Below, one piece after another: positions 44,460 to 54,460 of a stretch of DNA of 64,000 bases. Source of the stretch: Calothrix sp. NIES-2098. Its GTDB lineage: Bacteria; Cyanobacteriota; Cyanobacteriia; Cyanobacteriales; Nostocaceae. The notes beneath the pieces were generated by a model. It worked only from the letters and a program-made list of their open reading frames with translations. It was not told where the DNA came from and made no database searches. The DNA lies in NCBI GenBank assembly GCA_002368175.1, contig AP018172.1, positions 5,645,001 to 5,709,000 of the forward strand. Reading direction: 5' to 3'. Every line of letters begins with the position of its first letter. Position 1 is the stretch's first letter. Made by a program: the position numbers and the translations under genes.

Positions 44460-46691
44460 CTAACCTCTCAAGAAAATGTAAGCTCCCCATGCTTGAGCTG
44501 CGACTGCTAAGACAGTAGACCAAATAGGATGAGCGCTGTTAATGGTTTTCCCATTTTGAGCTTGGAGGGATTGGATATCAATCCAGGGGGTTGCACCTCG
44601 CCGGAACCAGCCCACAACAGTAATCTGCCGCCCAATCCAGTCTTGAGGATTGATTGATTGTCCCAACCAGGGAATGTGGTGTAATTTCACTAACCCGATG
44701 TTAGTTTGTAAGATTAAATCTTGTGCTAGGCAGTTGCCAACGCCTTGACGACCTAATAGCCTACCCGCAAGGCAGACGTTAATGCTATCGATGGGCATAG
44801 CAGATGGATTTGCTAACAGGTTAGGTAGGCGATCGTCAGTTTGCACGTTAGCAGGTTGGATATCGGGAAAGAAAGCATTCATCCGAATTACCATACCGAT
44901 GCTAAAGCCAATCAATAAGCAACCTGTAACGAATGACCAATCCTCATATATCCATTTCAGGTTCAAAATCTTCATTGCAAATGCCAGTTGCCACAGCAGC
45001 CAGATGAGACCGGCAAACAAAAAGCCTAGAGGAATTCCCAACCAAGGAGCTATTTGTAAGAGGAAGGGTTGAGGCTTACCTCGTAAAGCTTGTTCGGTTG
45101 TCAGGTGAAGTTCTGGTTCTAAATGCCAGTGACGAGCGATTTTGCAGAGGCGTTGGATGCGATCGCCTATCAAAGGATGAGTGTTGTTGAGTGTAAACCA
45201 ACGGCGATAGGGATTGAAATTTTCCCACATCAATAAAGATGTAAAGGGAATATGACCCGCCACGCTACCCAAAGAGATACTTTGTTGATAGCTAACTGGT
45301 GCTAAGATATTCAAACTTTCTAACTGCCAACTAGTTTGTTGTTGTTTAGCAATATCAGCTGCAACACCAATGCTAAGTTTGAGTAAGGCACGAATTAAGG
45401 CATTAGGATTACCAGTAATTTCAGAGGCCAAGCGATCGCTATAATAAAGCCGCAACTTAGACAACCACAAAGTCGTACCTGTCAGCAAACACCAAATGCC
45501 ATAGGCGAAACTAGCTACAATTATGGCTGGCCAACGCCAAACTCCTTGATACTTACTTCCCCATTCTGATATCTGGTGATACAGCCTGTAAACAATCATT
45601 GTCACCAGCAGTACCACAGACATCACCACAAAATCTCGATGCACAATCTGCCCGAACTGTGAGGCGTAGATAACGGCAATTTCATCATCTGCCAGCTGTT
45701 CTAATAGTCCTTGACTGACTACAATTCGGGCATTGCGGGCGAGATTACCATATGTTAGTGCTATTGGAGCAGCGATTGGTAAGATCCGCAGTTTGGGGAA
45801 TTGCCAACCTCGCTGTTGGCAAGAACGCTGTAATACCCGAATCGTTTCCCGACTGTAACCATTTAAAATCTCTTTGGACAACTCTGTCTGTCCGTAAAAT
45901 TTTTTCAATAGCCAATCTAGTAACCACGGTGATAATGCCATTACGATCGCCAACACCATGAGCAAACCCACAGTTGGATCGCGATATAAAATTGGTAATG
46001 GATTGACGTAAGGTAGTTTGACTAAAATCTGATTAGTTAAACCCATTGCTAACCGGAGCATTTCTCGCATCACCCAAAACAGAGCGATAAATGTTCCTGC
46101 TGCCAGTAATTTTAAAGGTATTAAATTTAGTTTATGCAAGGGTTGCCAAACTTTAGCTCTGCCTGCATGACGCCAATAAAGGTTGAATGATTTGGCTTGC
46201 GAACGGTTGACACCGATGAAACTACTCGGGCCAATAGGAGTTTCTACATTGGGATTTTTAAAGCCCCCTGTGGGGATGGTGGATGAAGTATTAGTGGCAG
46301 TGGTGGCTTTTACTACTGTTGGTTTTGCCTGCTGTGACGATTTTGCAGCATTCTGATTGGAGTTATCAAGCGCGACAAATCCAGTTGCAGAATTTTGTGA
46401 TGATGTGTTTTGACGTTTTTGGCGTTTTTGCAAATGTTCAAGAGCGCGTTGTGCCCACTCTTGAACTTGGGGATTAGGACTCTCAAGCAGGTTTTGACAA
46501 AGAGCGATCGCTTTTGAGACTTGGCCGCTGCGTGCATAAGCCATCACTAAGCCCACCTTGGCTTGCAAACCAGCATTCCCCGTCTTCTGAGTGCTAGCCA
46601 CAGGCTCTAACTGAGCGATCGCTGTTTGATAATTTCCCTGCTTGAGAGCAACTAAACCAGCCTCCAAAGACAATTCGGCATGTGAAGGCAT
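44460..46691 (-). CDS. M48-like membrane protein lacking the zinc-protease motif
   Basis: The 743-residue protein has an N-terminal TPR-like segment (1-100), a Ser/Thr/Gln linker, transmembrane helices and a region aligned to M48/HtpX peptidases (ARNARIVVSQGLLEQLADDEIAVI, then YASQFGQIVHRDFV). In active M48 enzymes the equivalent segment is HELGHxxHRD; here both zinc His and the catalytic Glu are replaced (SQFGQ). The downstream third-ligand region (LYYSDRLASEI) also lacks the usual Glu. So it is probably a non-catalytic relative. Two more transmembrane helices and a C-terminal domain follow. prfC is just upstream. Confidence 0.82.
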   Translation of the reverse strand: MPSHAELSLEAGLVALKQGNYQTAIAQLEPVASTQKTGNAGLQAKVGLVMAYARSGQVSKAIALCQNLLESPNPQVQEWAQRALEHLQKRQKRQNTSSQNSATGFVALDNSNQNAAKSSQQAKPTVVKATTATNTSSTIPTGGFKNPNVETPIGPSSFIGVNRSQAKSFNLYWRHAGRAKVWQPLHKLNLIPLKLLAAGTFIALFWVMREMLRLAMGLTNQILVKLPYVNPLPILYRDPTVGLLMVLAIVMALSPWLLDWLLKKFYGQTELSKEILNGYSRETIRVLQRSCQQRGWQFPKLRILPIAAPIALTYGNLARNARIVVSQGLLEQLADDEIAVIYASQFGQIVHRDFVVMSVVLLVTMIVYRLYHQISEWGSKYQGVWRWPAIIVASFAYGIWCLLTGTTLWLSKLRLYYSDRLASEITGNPNALIRALLKLSIGVAADIAKQQQTSWQLESLNILAPVSYQQSISLGSVAGHIPFTSLLMWENFNPYRRWFTLNNTHPLIGDRIQRLCKIARHWHLEPELHLTTEQALRGKPQPFLLQIAPWLGIPLGFLFAGLIWLLWQLAFAMKILNLKWIYEDWSFVTGCLLIGFSIGMVIRMNAFFPDIQPANVQTDDRLPNLLANPSAMPIDSINVCLAGRLLGRQGVGNCLAQDLILQTNIGLVKLHHIPWLGQSINPQDWIGRQITVVGWFRRGATPWIDIQSLQAQNGKTINSAHPIWSTVLAVAAQAWGAYIFLRG

Positions 46692-46784
46692 AGAAATTTT
46701 GGCACTCCCATCTTTTCTAACTAATCCAAGTTTGCGCTAAAGCGCATGAATTTAGATACCCCAGCCAAGCAATCGCGTCCGGAA

Positions 46785-48413
46785 TTATCCCTCCACTGGT
46801 TGCTGACCGGAATATACTGGGGCGATCGCGCTTAATTTCAACTCTGGATGATCTCCCTGTAACTGTTGACAGTTCCATTCGTTGCGGAATAGCAATACGG
46901 GGCGTCCCATGCTGTCTTTGACTGTGGTGGTGTTAAATACCCGTCCCACCTTATTCAAAGCTTCCCAACCGCCATCTACCCAACGGGCGACGCTGTAGGG
47001 CAGCAAGTCTAAGATGGTTTCTACACCATACTCATTTTGTAAGCGAAACTGCACTACCTCAAACTGCAACTGACCCACCGCCGCTAAAATTGGATCGCGT
47101 TTGGCTTCATCAATTGAGTACATAATTTGTACTGCACCTTCTTCGCGCAATTCCGATATGCCTTTTTGAAATTGCTTAAATTTTGAAGGGTTGGGGTTCC
47201 TCAGTGTCGCAAACAATTCTGGTGAGAAATAAGGAATTCCCTCATATTCCAGCTTTTGCCCCGTGTAAATCGTATCGCCAATAGCAAAAACACCAGGATT
47301 GTTTAAACCAATCACATCGCCAGGATAAGCTTCATCAATCGATTCTCGCTCTTGGGCAAAAAGTTTTTGTGGGCGAGACAGACGGACGACCTTGCCTGTA
47401 CGGGCATGAGTCACCGTCATATCTTTTTCAAACTTACCCGTGCAGACGCGAATAAACGCCACGCGATCGCGATGCTTCGGGTCCATGTTAGCCTGGAGTT
47501 TGAAAACAAACCCAGAAAACTCCGGATAAGTCGGGGGAACTTCTCCCACACTGCTATTGTGATTACCTGGTTTCAGGGCATATTCTAAGAAGGAATTCAA
47601 GAATAGCTCGACCCCAAAGTTGGTCATGGCACTGCCAAAGAACACTGGCGTCATTTTTCCTTGATGCACCAAATCTAAATTCAGTTCCGGCCCTACTCCT
47701 TCCAATAGTTCTAAATCGTTTTTGAGTTGGTAGTAGAGATCCTGTTCTAACAGTTCCTCAATTCTGGCATCACCCAAATCGACTATTGTATCTCTGGCTT
47801 CTTTGCTACCGTGGGCACTACGTTCAAATAGGTGAATTTGTTGTTGGTCGCGGTCAAACACACCTTTAAAGCGATCGCCCATACCAATCGGCCAGTTAAC
47901 GGCATAGGTCTGCAATCCTAATTCTTGCTCGATTTCGTCTAATAATTCCAAAGGCTCTCTCCCCGGACGGTCGAGTTTATTAACAAAGGTAAAGATGGGG
48001 ATGCCGCGTAACTTACAAACTTCAAATAACTTGCGAGTTTGCGGTTCCAAGCCTTTTGCCGCATCAATCAGCATCACTGCGTTATCTGCGGCGGCGAGAG
48101 TACGATAAGTATCTTCACTGAAATCTTGGTGTCCTGGGGTATCTAATAAATTGACTTGACAACCTTTATAGGCAAATTGTAGTACTGTGGATGTAATAGA
48201 AATACCCCGTTGTTGTTCCATTGCCATCCAATCAGAGGTCGCCTTCCGCTGCGCCCGTCGTGCTTTGACTGCACCAGCTTCGTGAATTGCTCCTCCGTAC
48301 AATAGAAGTTTTTCTGTGAGTGTCGTTTTCCCCGCGTCTGGGTGAGAAATAATCGCAAAGTTGCGCCGAAGTTCAACTGCTTTTTGCAGATCTGACTCAA
48401 GTTCAGTTGACAT
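46785..48413 (-). CDS. prfC: Peptide chain release factor 3
   Basis: The 542-residue translational GTPase has G1 (SHPDAGKTTLTE), switch region (RGISITSTVLQF), G3 (DTPGHQDFSEDTYR), G4 (NKLDRPGREPLELLDEIE) and the RF3-specific C-terminal domains (VGQLQFEVVQFRLQNEYGVE). RF3 recycles RF1 and RF2 after peptide release. Length is normal. An EF-G-like role is excluded by the missing domain V. It is monocistronic or linked to the M48-like gene 90 bp downstream. Confidence 0.96.
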   Translation of the reverse strand: MSTELESDLQKAVELRRNFAIISHPDAGKTTLTEKLLLYGGAIHEAGAVKARRAQRKATSDWMAMEQQRGISITSTVLQFAYKGCQVNLLDTPGHQDFSEDTYRTLAAADNAVMLIDAAKGLEPQTRKLFEVCKLRGIPIFTFVNKLDRPGREPLELLDEIEQELGLQTYAVNWPIGMGDRFKGVFDRDQQQIHLFERSAHGSKEARDTIVDLGDARIEELLEQDLYYQLKNDLELLEGVGPELNLDLVHQGKMTPVFFGSAMTNFGVELFLNSFLEYALKPGNHNSSVGEVPPTYPEFSGFVFKLQANMDPKHRDRVAFIRVCTGKFEKDMTVTHARTGKVVRLSRPQKLFAQERESIDEAYPGDVIGLNNPGVFAIGDTIYTGQKLEYEGIPYFSPELFATLRNPNPSKFKQFQKGISELREEGAVQIMYSIDEAKRDPILAAVGQLQFEVVQFRLQNEYGVETILDLLPYSVARWVDGGWEALNKVGRVFNTTTVKDSMGRPVLLFRNEWNCQQLQGDHPELKLSAIAPVYSGQQPVEG

Positions 48414-49048
48414 AAGTGTATTTGTTTGCTTGCTATTAACTTAGCTTAATTTTTTCTGAGTTTGGTGAGTCTTTTCATCTTAAAACAAGGATGCGCGCCA
48501 TTGAGTCGTAAGATCTCGTAGGGAATAGCGAATAGGGAACAGACCCATAAATAACTTATGATGCTTGAAAGAAAATGCCAAAGAATCTATTAATTTACAT
48601 TTAAATGTAGGGCTTTATGAAAAAATAGATTGCAGCAGTACTTTAGCTCACTTTGGATTGCTTACTCCCCTAAGAGTTATCAGGTATCTACTAGACCAAA
48701 CGCTAAATTATTGAATTCATTCTCATTAGTTATTAGTATTCACAAAGGATCAACGACCAATGACAAATGACTAATGACAGATGAGTATCTAATTTACAAA
48801 CGCATTAGCTTACTCATTACCCAATTTCTGCAATTAATTTCAGGGGATTTTTTAACTTGTTTTTTGCAGTGCGTCGAAGAGATGTCTGCCACGCTGTACA
48901 ATACGAAATTGCCCCACAGCTTCATCAACAGTAGGGCAAAGGACAGTTAAGCACTGCTCGTAGTCTGTCCTAACTGAGTAAGGTTTTTCCTTACTTTTGT
49001 GACGCTTTATGTTGTGTCCATTTGCTTTGTAATTCTTCATAAAACTTT
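48414..49048. other. Divergent intergenic region before hemB
   Basis: About 635 bp. A 62-codon minus-strand frame at 48852-49040 would end only 8 bases from the hemB start and has no family support, so it is left out. Otherwise AT-rich promoter DNA. Confidence 0.4.
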
Positions 49049-50029
49049 ATGTTTCCAACTCACCGCCCCCGCCGTCTGCGTACCCATCCCCAACTGCGCC
49101 GGATGGTACGTGAAACAATTTTATCTACTAGTGATTTAATTTACCCATTGTTTGCAATCCCAGGCGAGGGAATTGCTAATGAAGTAAAATCTATGCCTGG
49201 TGTTTATCAACTATCGGTAGACAAAATTGTTGAAGAGGCAAAGGAAGTTTACGACTTAGGAATTCCTGCCATCATTCTGTTTGGTATACCCGCAGATAAA
49301 GATGTCGATGCTACTGGTGCTTGGCATGATTGTGGGATTGTACAAAAAGCAGCTACTGCGGTGAAGGAAGCTGTACCAGATTTAATTGTTGTAGCTGATA
49401 CTTGTCTATGTGAATATACAAGTCACGGTCACTGTGGTTACTTACAAGTAGGTGATTTAACAGGTAGGGTATTAAATGACCCCACCCTAGAATTACTCAA
49501 AAAAACAGCAGTTTCTCAAGCCAAAGCTGGTGCTGATATTATTGCGCCTTCAGGAATGATGGATGGTTTTGTGCAGGCAATTCGTGCGGGTTTGGATGAG
49601 GCAGGATTTCAAGATACGCCGATTTTGTCCTATGCTGCTAAGTATGCTTCGGCTTACTACGGGCCATTCCGGGATGCAGCAGATTCTACACCACAATTTG
49701 GCGATCGCAGAACTTACCAAATGGACCCAGGTAACGCCCGCGAAGCGATTAAAGAAATTGAACTGGATATCGCTGAAGGCGCTGATATGTTGATGGTGAA
49801 GCCAGCTTTGGCATACATGGACATCATCTGGCGCGTTAAAGAAGCCAGCAACCTCCCCGTTGCTGCCTATAATGTTTCGGGTGAGTATTCCATGATTAAA
49901 GCTGCTGCTCTCAATGGTTGGATTGACGAACAGCGCGTAGTCATGGAAACTTTAACTGGATTTAAACGCGCTGGCGCAGACTTAATTCTGACTTACCATG
50001 CTAAGGATGCGGCACGCTGGTTGAAATAA
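49049..50029 (+). CDS. hemB: Porphobilinogen synthase (delta-aminolevulinate dehydratase)
   Basis: The 326-residue enzyme has the three-Cys metal site (Cys119, Cys121 and Cys129 in DTCLCEYTSHGHCG) and the active-site lysines Lys198 (SYAAKYASAYYGPF) and Lys251 (MLMVKPALAYMD). It condenses two 5-aminolevulinates into porphobilinogen for haem and chlorophyll. Length is typical. The Cys-type site suggests zinc binding. A long hairpin follows the gene. Confidence 0.97.
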   Translation: MFPTHRPRRLRTHPQLRRMVRETILSTSDLIYPLFAIPGEGIANEVKSMPGVYQLSVDKIVEEAKEVYDLGIPAIILFGIPADKDVDATGAWHDCGIVQKAATAVKEAVPDLIVVADTCLCEYTSHGHCGYLQVGDLTGRVLNDPTLELLKKTAVSQAKAGADIIAPSGMMDGFVQAIRAGLDEAGFQDTPILSYAAKYASAYYGPFRDAADSTPQFGDRRTYQMDPGNAREAIKEIELDIAEGADMLMVKPALAYMDIIWRVKEASNLPVAAYNVSGEYSMIKAAALNGWIDEQRVVMETLTGFKRAGADLILTYHAKDAARWLK

Positions 50030-50067
50030 GCTAACTAAGACAATAACTATTGCTCATCTACGTAAAA

Positions 50068-50131
50068 AATCTCACGCATAGGTACAAAGGCGCAAACTGA
50101 ATTTAGTGTCTTGGTATCTGAGCGTGAGATT
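50068..50131. terminator. Long inverted repeat after hemB
   Basis: AATCTCACGC (50068-50077) pairs with GCGTGAGATT (50122-50131) with a further inner imperfect stem. It is a likely transcription end for hemB, though no strong T run follows. Confidence 0.5.
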
Positions 50132-50574
50132 ATTGTTGAGATGAATTATGATTCTGAAATTTGGTCACAATAAAGTTGGTAAAAGCCTAACCCAAGAGTT
50201 AGCGATTGCATCTCCATAATATCGCTGCAACTTTTGTTGGAAACAGCCTGTTTGAGCGCTAAGAAATATATCTCAACAATTAATTTGAGTAAAGATGCAT
50301 TGATGAAATTTCTGTCAAAATTCTAGGTATAACTAGAGTATTTACAGGGTTTGAGCGTTACTGGAAATTTCTGTTGGGTACAAATAAGTACGGAGCTTTA
50401 GCGTTTAGTAAACAATCTTGTACGCGATAGTACAGAAATATGGGGTTGTTTCGTTTGCCAGAGGGTGAGGCGATCGCTTATAAAATAATATAGTTAATAA
50501 AATTTCCGTAATTGGCATTAAATGTCAACTGATTTAATAAATACAATCTAAGTTTTTTCAAGGGAGCATGAAAT
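50132..50574. other. Intergenic region
   Basis: About 440 bp of AT-rich DNA before the HTH gene; one HIP1 site near 50470, no gene seen. Confidence 0.4.
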
Positions 50575-50871
50575 ATGGATATGCAAGTCCTGAGAGAACG
50601 TGCTGGGCTTAGCCGTGCAGAGGTTGCCTTCAGGCTTGCAATCAGCGAAACCAGTGTTCGCAACTGGGAAGCTGGGCGTACAGAACCAACAATGACACCA
50701 AAAAAATATTTAGATGCTTTGCGTCTATTTAAATGCACACCTGAAGAATTGGCAGCAGCTAGCGAGAAGTCAATTAATCAGCGGCATAAACGCAAACCTG
50801 GAAGACCTAAACGCTTTCCAGAAAATCCCATACCCGTAACTCAGGTAACTGATACGCCAGTTTGCAGCTGA
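50575..50871 (+). CDS. Xre-type helix-turn-helix regulator
   Basis: The 98-residue protein has an N-terminal HTH (LRERAGLSRAEVAFRLAISE, then VRNWEAGRTEPTM) and a basic C-terminal tail (HKRKPGRPKRFPENP) resembling an AT-hook. Such small regulators are widespread in cyanobacteria; targets are unknown. AAGGGAG is 8 bases upstream of the ATG. It is monocistronic with long flanking spaces. Confidence 0.85.
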   Translation: MDMQVLRERAGLSRAEVAFRLAISETSVRNWEAGRTEPTMTPKKYLDALRLFKCTPEELAAASEKSINQRHKRKPGRPKRFPENPIPVTQVTDTPVCS

Positions 50872-51913
50872 TTGTTTGCTAAGTGAAAATTCAGGCTGAT
50901 AATAGTGGTTTACTCTAGTAGTGGCAATTCTGGGGTTACTAGAGCTTTGCGTGAATTAATATTAATTTCAGTAACAAAATTTTTCCTATCCGCTGTGTAG
51001 AAAATCAACAAGGTTGTCTCATGCCGTTAATAAGTTGCCAATACTAAGTCTACTTGGCAAACGATGATTGCTCGTAGGTTTTTGACTACATCTAATTGAG
51101 GCATTTGTTGAGCTAAGTTTTCAGGACGCAAAAACAGAAATTTATTTTTAGAATCAGTTTTCTTAATGACTTATCTTGAAAATTAAAAAATAGAAAATTA
51201 CCTATGCTCAATGCTTCTTGATCATCAGACTGTTGAGAGTTTTATTGGGAACCAATGGCTGTCATCAAGAAAGGTGTACTGTTTAGTTATTGAAATCTCT
51301 CCAAACTCATTTAGCTGAGAACATCAGTATGTTGACGGAATAATTCCTCATGTATCAGGTATTTTGTGTAGCATAATACAACTAAGTACTCAGACAAAAC
51401 AATAGTAAAATTAGAGATTTAGTAGATTCGATCAACTTAAATAATTGGTTTTTACTCATTGGATTATGGAATGAATAATTGCTGGATGGCTAGCAATCTG
51501 TGCATTGGTCTCTATCCTAATTTGACAGTTACTGCGATTGATTAGAGCAGATTTACTATTATTTCTGTAACGCGGAAAAACTGGAAAATAATTTCTTGGC
51601 AATTACAACCTACTTGAACAGAGAATAGCAATTAGGTCTAATATTGAAATGGGAAACCACAAATAACAGGAAGAATACAGCGCTCCGAAATCATTGGTGC
51701 AAAAATTTATTACTTATTCCCGATTGTCTACCTGTAAGAACTAGGTTCCCGAATCCAAGAGGAGTGCTAAATTTATACCTTCAATCCTTTCTAAAGCTTC
51801 ACCTCAAGTCGTAGCTTGTGAAAAAACTCATTTCTAACTAGTGCGATCGCTCACGGTATTTGCCACGGCGGCGCGATAAGATTCTAAAACAACAGTCGTA
51901 CTATAAGGTTTAA
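50872..51913. other. Long intergenic region with a possible gene fragment
   Basis: About 1040 bp. On the minus strand, from roughly 51168 down to a stop at 51027, a protein-like frame without a start reads FLRPENLAQQMPQLD and LRAIIVCQVDLVLATY. This may be the C-terminal scrap of a lost gene, but I cannot name the family. The rest holds the pdhB promoter area and no other signal I can support. Confidence 0.35.
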
Positions 51914-52897
51914 ATGGCAGAAACTCTTTTCTTTAACGCCCTCCGTGAAGCCATTGATGAAGAAATGGCACGTGATTCCAGTGTATTCGTTCTTGGTGAA
52001 GATGTAGGACACTATGGTGGTTCCTACAAAGTCACCAGAGACCTTTACAAAAAGTATGGTGAACTAAGAGTTCTCGACACCCCCATCGCCGAAAATAGCT
52101 TTACAGGCTTGGCAGTAGGAGCAGCGATGACTGGTTTAAGACCCATCATCGAGGGTATGAACATGGGTTTTTTGCTACTTGCCTTTAACCAAATCTCCAA
52201 CAACGCTGGGATGTTGCGCTATACCTCCGGCGGTAATTTTAAAATTCCAATGGTAATTCGCGGCCCTGGTGGCGTAGGTAGACAACTAGGCGCAGAACAT
52301 TCCCAACGCCTCGAAACTTACTTCCAAGCCGTTCCTGGATTAAAAATTGTTGCCTGTTCTACGCCTTACAACGCCAAAGGATTGCTAAAATCGGCAATTC
52401 GTGATGATAACCCTGTATTGTTCTTTGAACACGTTCTGCTTTACAACTTAAAAGAAGATCTGCCAGAAGAAGAATACTTACTACCTTTAGATAAAGCAGA
52501 AGTTGTGCGTCGCGGTAAAGATGTCACAATTCTTACTTACTCGCGGATGCGCCATCATGTGCTGCAAGCCGTCAAAACTTTAGAAAAACAAGGTTACGAC
52601 CCCGAAGTCATTGATTTAATATCACTGAAGCCATTAGACTTTGATACCATTGGAGCCTCAATCCGCAAAACTCACCGCGTAATAGTAGTGGAAGAAGCTA
52701 TGCGTACAGCCGGGATTGGTGCAGAAGTCATTGCTTCTATTAATGACCGCTTGTTTGATGAATTGGATGCGCCTGTGTTGCGTCTGTCATCTCAAGATAT
52801 TCCCACACCTTACAACGGTAATCTGGAGCGACTGACAATTGTCCAGCCAGAACAAATTGTAGAAGCCGTGGAAAAAATGGTGGCTATGCGAGTCTAA
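51914..52897 (+). CDS. pdhB: Pyruvate dehydrogenase E1 component, beta subunit
   Basis: The 327-residue subunit has the family pattern: early FFNALREAIDEEMARDSSVF, GEDVGHYGGSYKVT, the core DTPIAENSFTGLAVGAAMTG, RGPGGVGRQLGAEHSQ and late DLISLKPLDFDTI. With the alpha subunit (not in the window) it binds thiamine diphosphate and decarboxylates pyruvate to feed acetyl-CoA. A direct secD neighbour in the same direction is found 150 bp downstream, a placement I have seen in other cyanobacteria. Confidence 0.96.
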   Translation: MAETLFFNALREAIDEEMARDSSVFVLGEDVGHYGGSYKVTRDLYKKYGELRVLDTPIAENSFTGLAVGAAMTGLRPIIEGMNMGFLLLAFNQISNNAGMLRYTSGGNFKIPMVIRGPGGVGRQLGAEHSQRLETYFQAVPGLKIVACSTPYNAKGLLKSAIRDDNPVLFFEHVLLYNLKEDLPEEEYLLPLDKAEVVRRGKDVTILTYSRMRHHVLQAVKTLEKQGYDPEVIDLISLKPLDFDTIGASIRKTHRVIVVEEAMRTAGIGAEVIASINDRLFDELDAPVLRLSSQDIPTPYNGNLERLTIVQPEQIVEAVEKMVAMRV

Positions 52898-53047
52898 GTT
52901 TGAGGAATAGGGAATTAGGGACTGGGACAGATTCCTCGTGTCCTATGCCCTATGCCCCATGAATAGTAATAATTCTTACTAATAACTAATAACTCATAAC
53001 TATTTAAAAGAGCGCTATTATAGCCTTTGTCAGTTGCGAGTTATGGT

Positions 53048-54460
53048 ATGCAGAGACAGCGATCGCTATTAGCTTTAATTGTAGTTTTGATTATCGCCGC
53101 TATTGCGGTGATGCTCACAATTCCCATACCTTTGGGACTAGATTTGCGGGGAGGTTCACAGCTAACAATTCAGGTGAAACCCACAGCAGAAATTAAGCAA
53201 ATCACTGTAACAGAATTAGACGCCGTCAAAAAAGTAGTTGAGGGGCGGATTAATGGACTTGGTGTTTCCGAGCCTGTGATTCAAACTGTAGGTACAGACA
53301 AAATCCTAGTCCAGCTTCCTGGCGTTAACGATCCAGAACAAGCAGAACGGGTATTAGGTGGTACAGCACAGTTAGAATTTCGCCAACAAAAACCTAGTAC
53401 AGAACCTCAACTTTTTGCTTTTCAAGCATCTCGTGCTGAACTAAAAGCCAAGCAAAAAGAATTGAGAACCAGTAATGACAGTGCTGCGATCGCGAAAAAT
53501 CAAGAAGAGTTGCAGAAAAATAATCAAGCGATCGCAGAATTGTTTGAAAGTACTAACCCACCACTAACAGGTAAATATCTCCAAAATGCCTATGGTGAAC
53601 CCACTCAAGGTAATAATTGGAATGTTGCCATTCGCTTCAATCAACAGGGTGGTGAATTATTTGCCGAACTGACGAAAAACCTTGCAGGTACTGGACGCAG
53701 CATAGGTATTTTTCTGGACAACGAACTAATTAGTGCTCCTAATGTACCGCCAGAATTTGCTGCCACAGGGATTACTGGTGGTGCGGCTATAATTACAGGT
53801 AGGTTTACTGCACAAGAAGCCAATGACTTAGGCGTTCAGCTACGTGGTGGCGCATTACCTGTACCAGTAGAAATCGCTGAAAGACGAACAGTTGGAGCTA
53901 CCTTAGGTAAAGACAGCATTCAAAGCAGTATCTACGCTGGTCTTGGTGGCTTGTCTTTAGTATTAATATTTATGGTGGTGTACTATCGACTACCAGGACT
54001 AATAGCGGATGTGTCATTAGTCATTTACTCTTTGTTGACTTGGGCTTGCTTTGCTTTGCTTGGTGTGACTCTGACTTTGCCAGGTATTGCTGGTTTTATC
54101 CTCAGTATTGGGATGGCAGTTGATGCCAACGTATTAATTTTTGAGCGCACGCGAGAAGAATTAAGAGCAGGTAAATCTCTATATCGCTCTGTAGAATCTG
54201 GTTTTTACCGAGCATTTTCTAGTATTTTAGACAGCAACGTCACTACCTGGATTGCTTGTGCTGCCCTGTTTTGGTTGGGTTCTGGGTTAGTAAAAGGCTT
54301 TGCCTTGACTCTAGCTTTAGGGGTAGCAGTAAGTATGTTTACAGCAATTACCTGTAGTCGGACATTGCTATTTTTGGCGATTTCTATCTCCTCTTTGCGC
54401 AAAACAGAACTTTACTGTCCTAACGTACCAGTTGCGAATAAGGCAGAGGTGGCTCAATGA
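53048..54460 (+). CDS. secD: Protein translocase subunit SecD
   Basis: The protein has an N-terminal transmembrane helix, the DLRGGSQLTIQV motif, a large periplasmic (lumenal) P1 domain with FAELTKNLAGTGRSIGIFLD, and five C-terminal helices with LILSIGMAVDANVLIFERTREE-type conserved signature. ATG 53048 is preferred to the TTG at 53027. SecD with SecF uses proton motive force to pull secreted proteins through SecYEG. Its stop overlaps the secF start as ATGA. Confidence 0.95.
   Translation: MQRQRSLLALIVVLIIAAIAVMLTIPIPLGLDLRGGSQLTIQVKPTAEIKQITVTELDAVKKVVEGRINGLGVSEPVIQTVGTDKILVQLPGVNDPEQAERVLGGTAQLEFRQQKPSTEPQLFAFQASRAELKAKQKELRTSNDSAAIAKNQEELQKNNQAIAELFESTNPPLTGKYLQNAYGEPTQGNNWNVAIRFNQQGGELFAELTKNLAGTGRSIGIFLDNELISAPNVPPEFAATGITGGAAIITGRFTAQEANDLGVQLRGGALPVPVEIAERRTVGATLGKDSIQSSIYAGLGGLSLVLIFMVVYYRLPGLIADVSLVIYSLLTWACFALLGVTLTLPGIAGFILSIGMAVDANVLIFERTREELRAGKSLYRSVESGFYRAFSSILDSNVTTWIACAALFWLGSGLVKGFALTLALGVAVSMFTAITCSRTLLFLAISISSLRKTELYCPNVPVANKAEVAQ

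Noticed and set aside
48852..49040. 62-codon minus-strand ORF upstream of hemB
   Set aside because: It would start 8 bp from the hemB start, has no recognisable family, ribosome-binding site or typical composition.
51027..51168. Minus-strand protein-like fragment
   Set aside because: About 47 codons without start; kept only as a remark in the intergenic entry because no family can be named.
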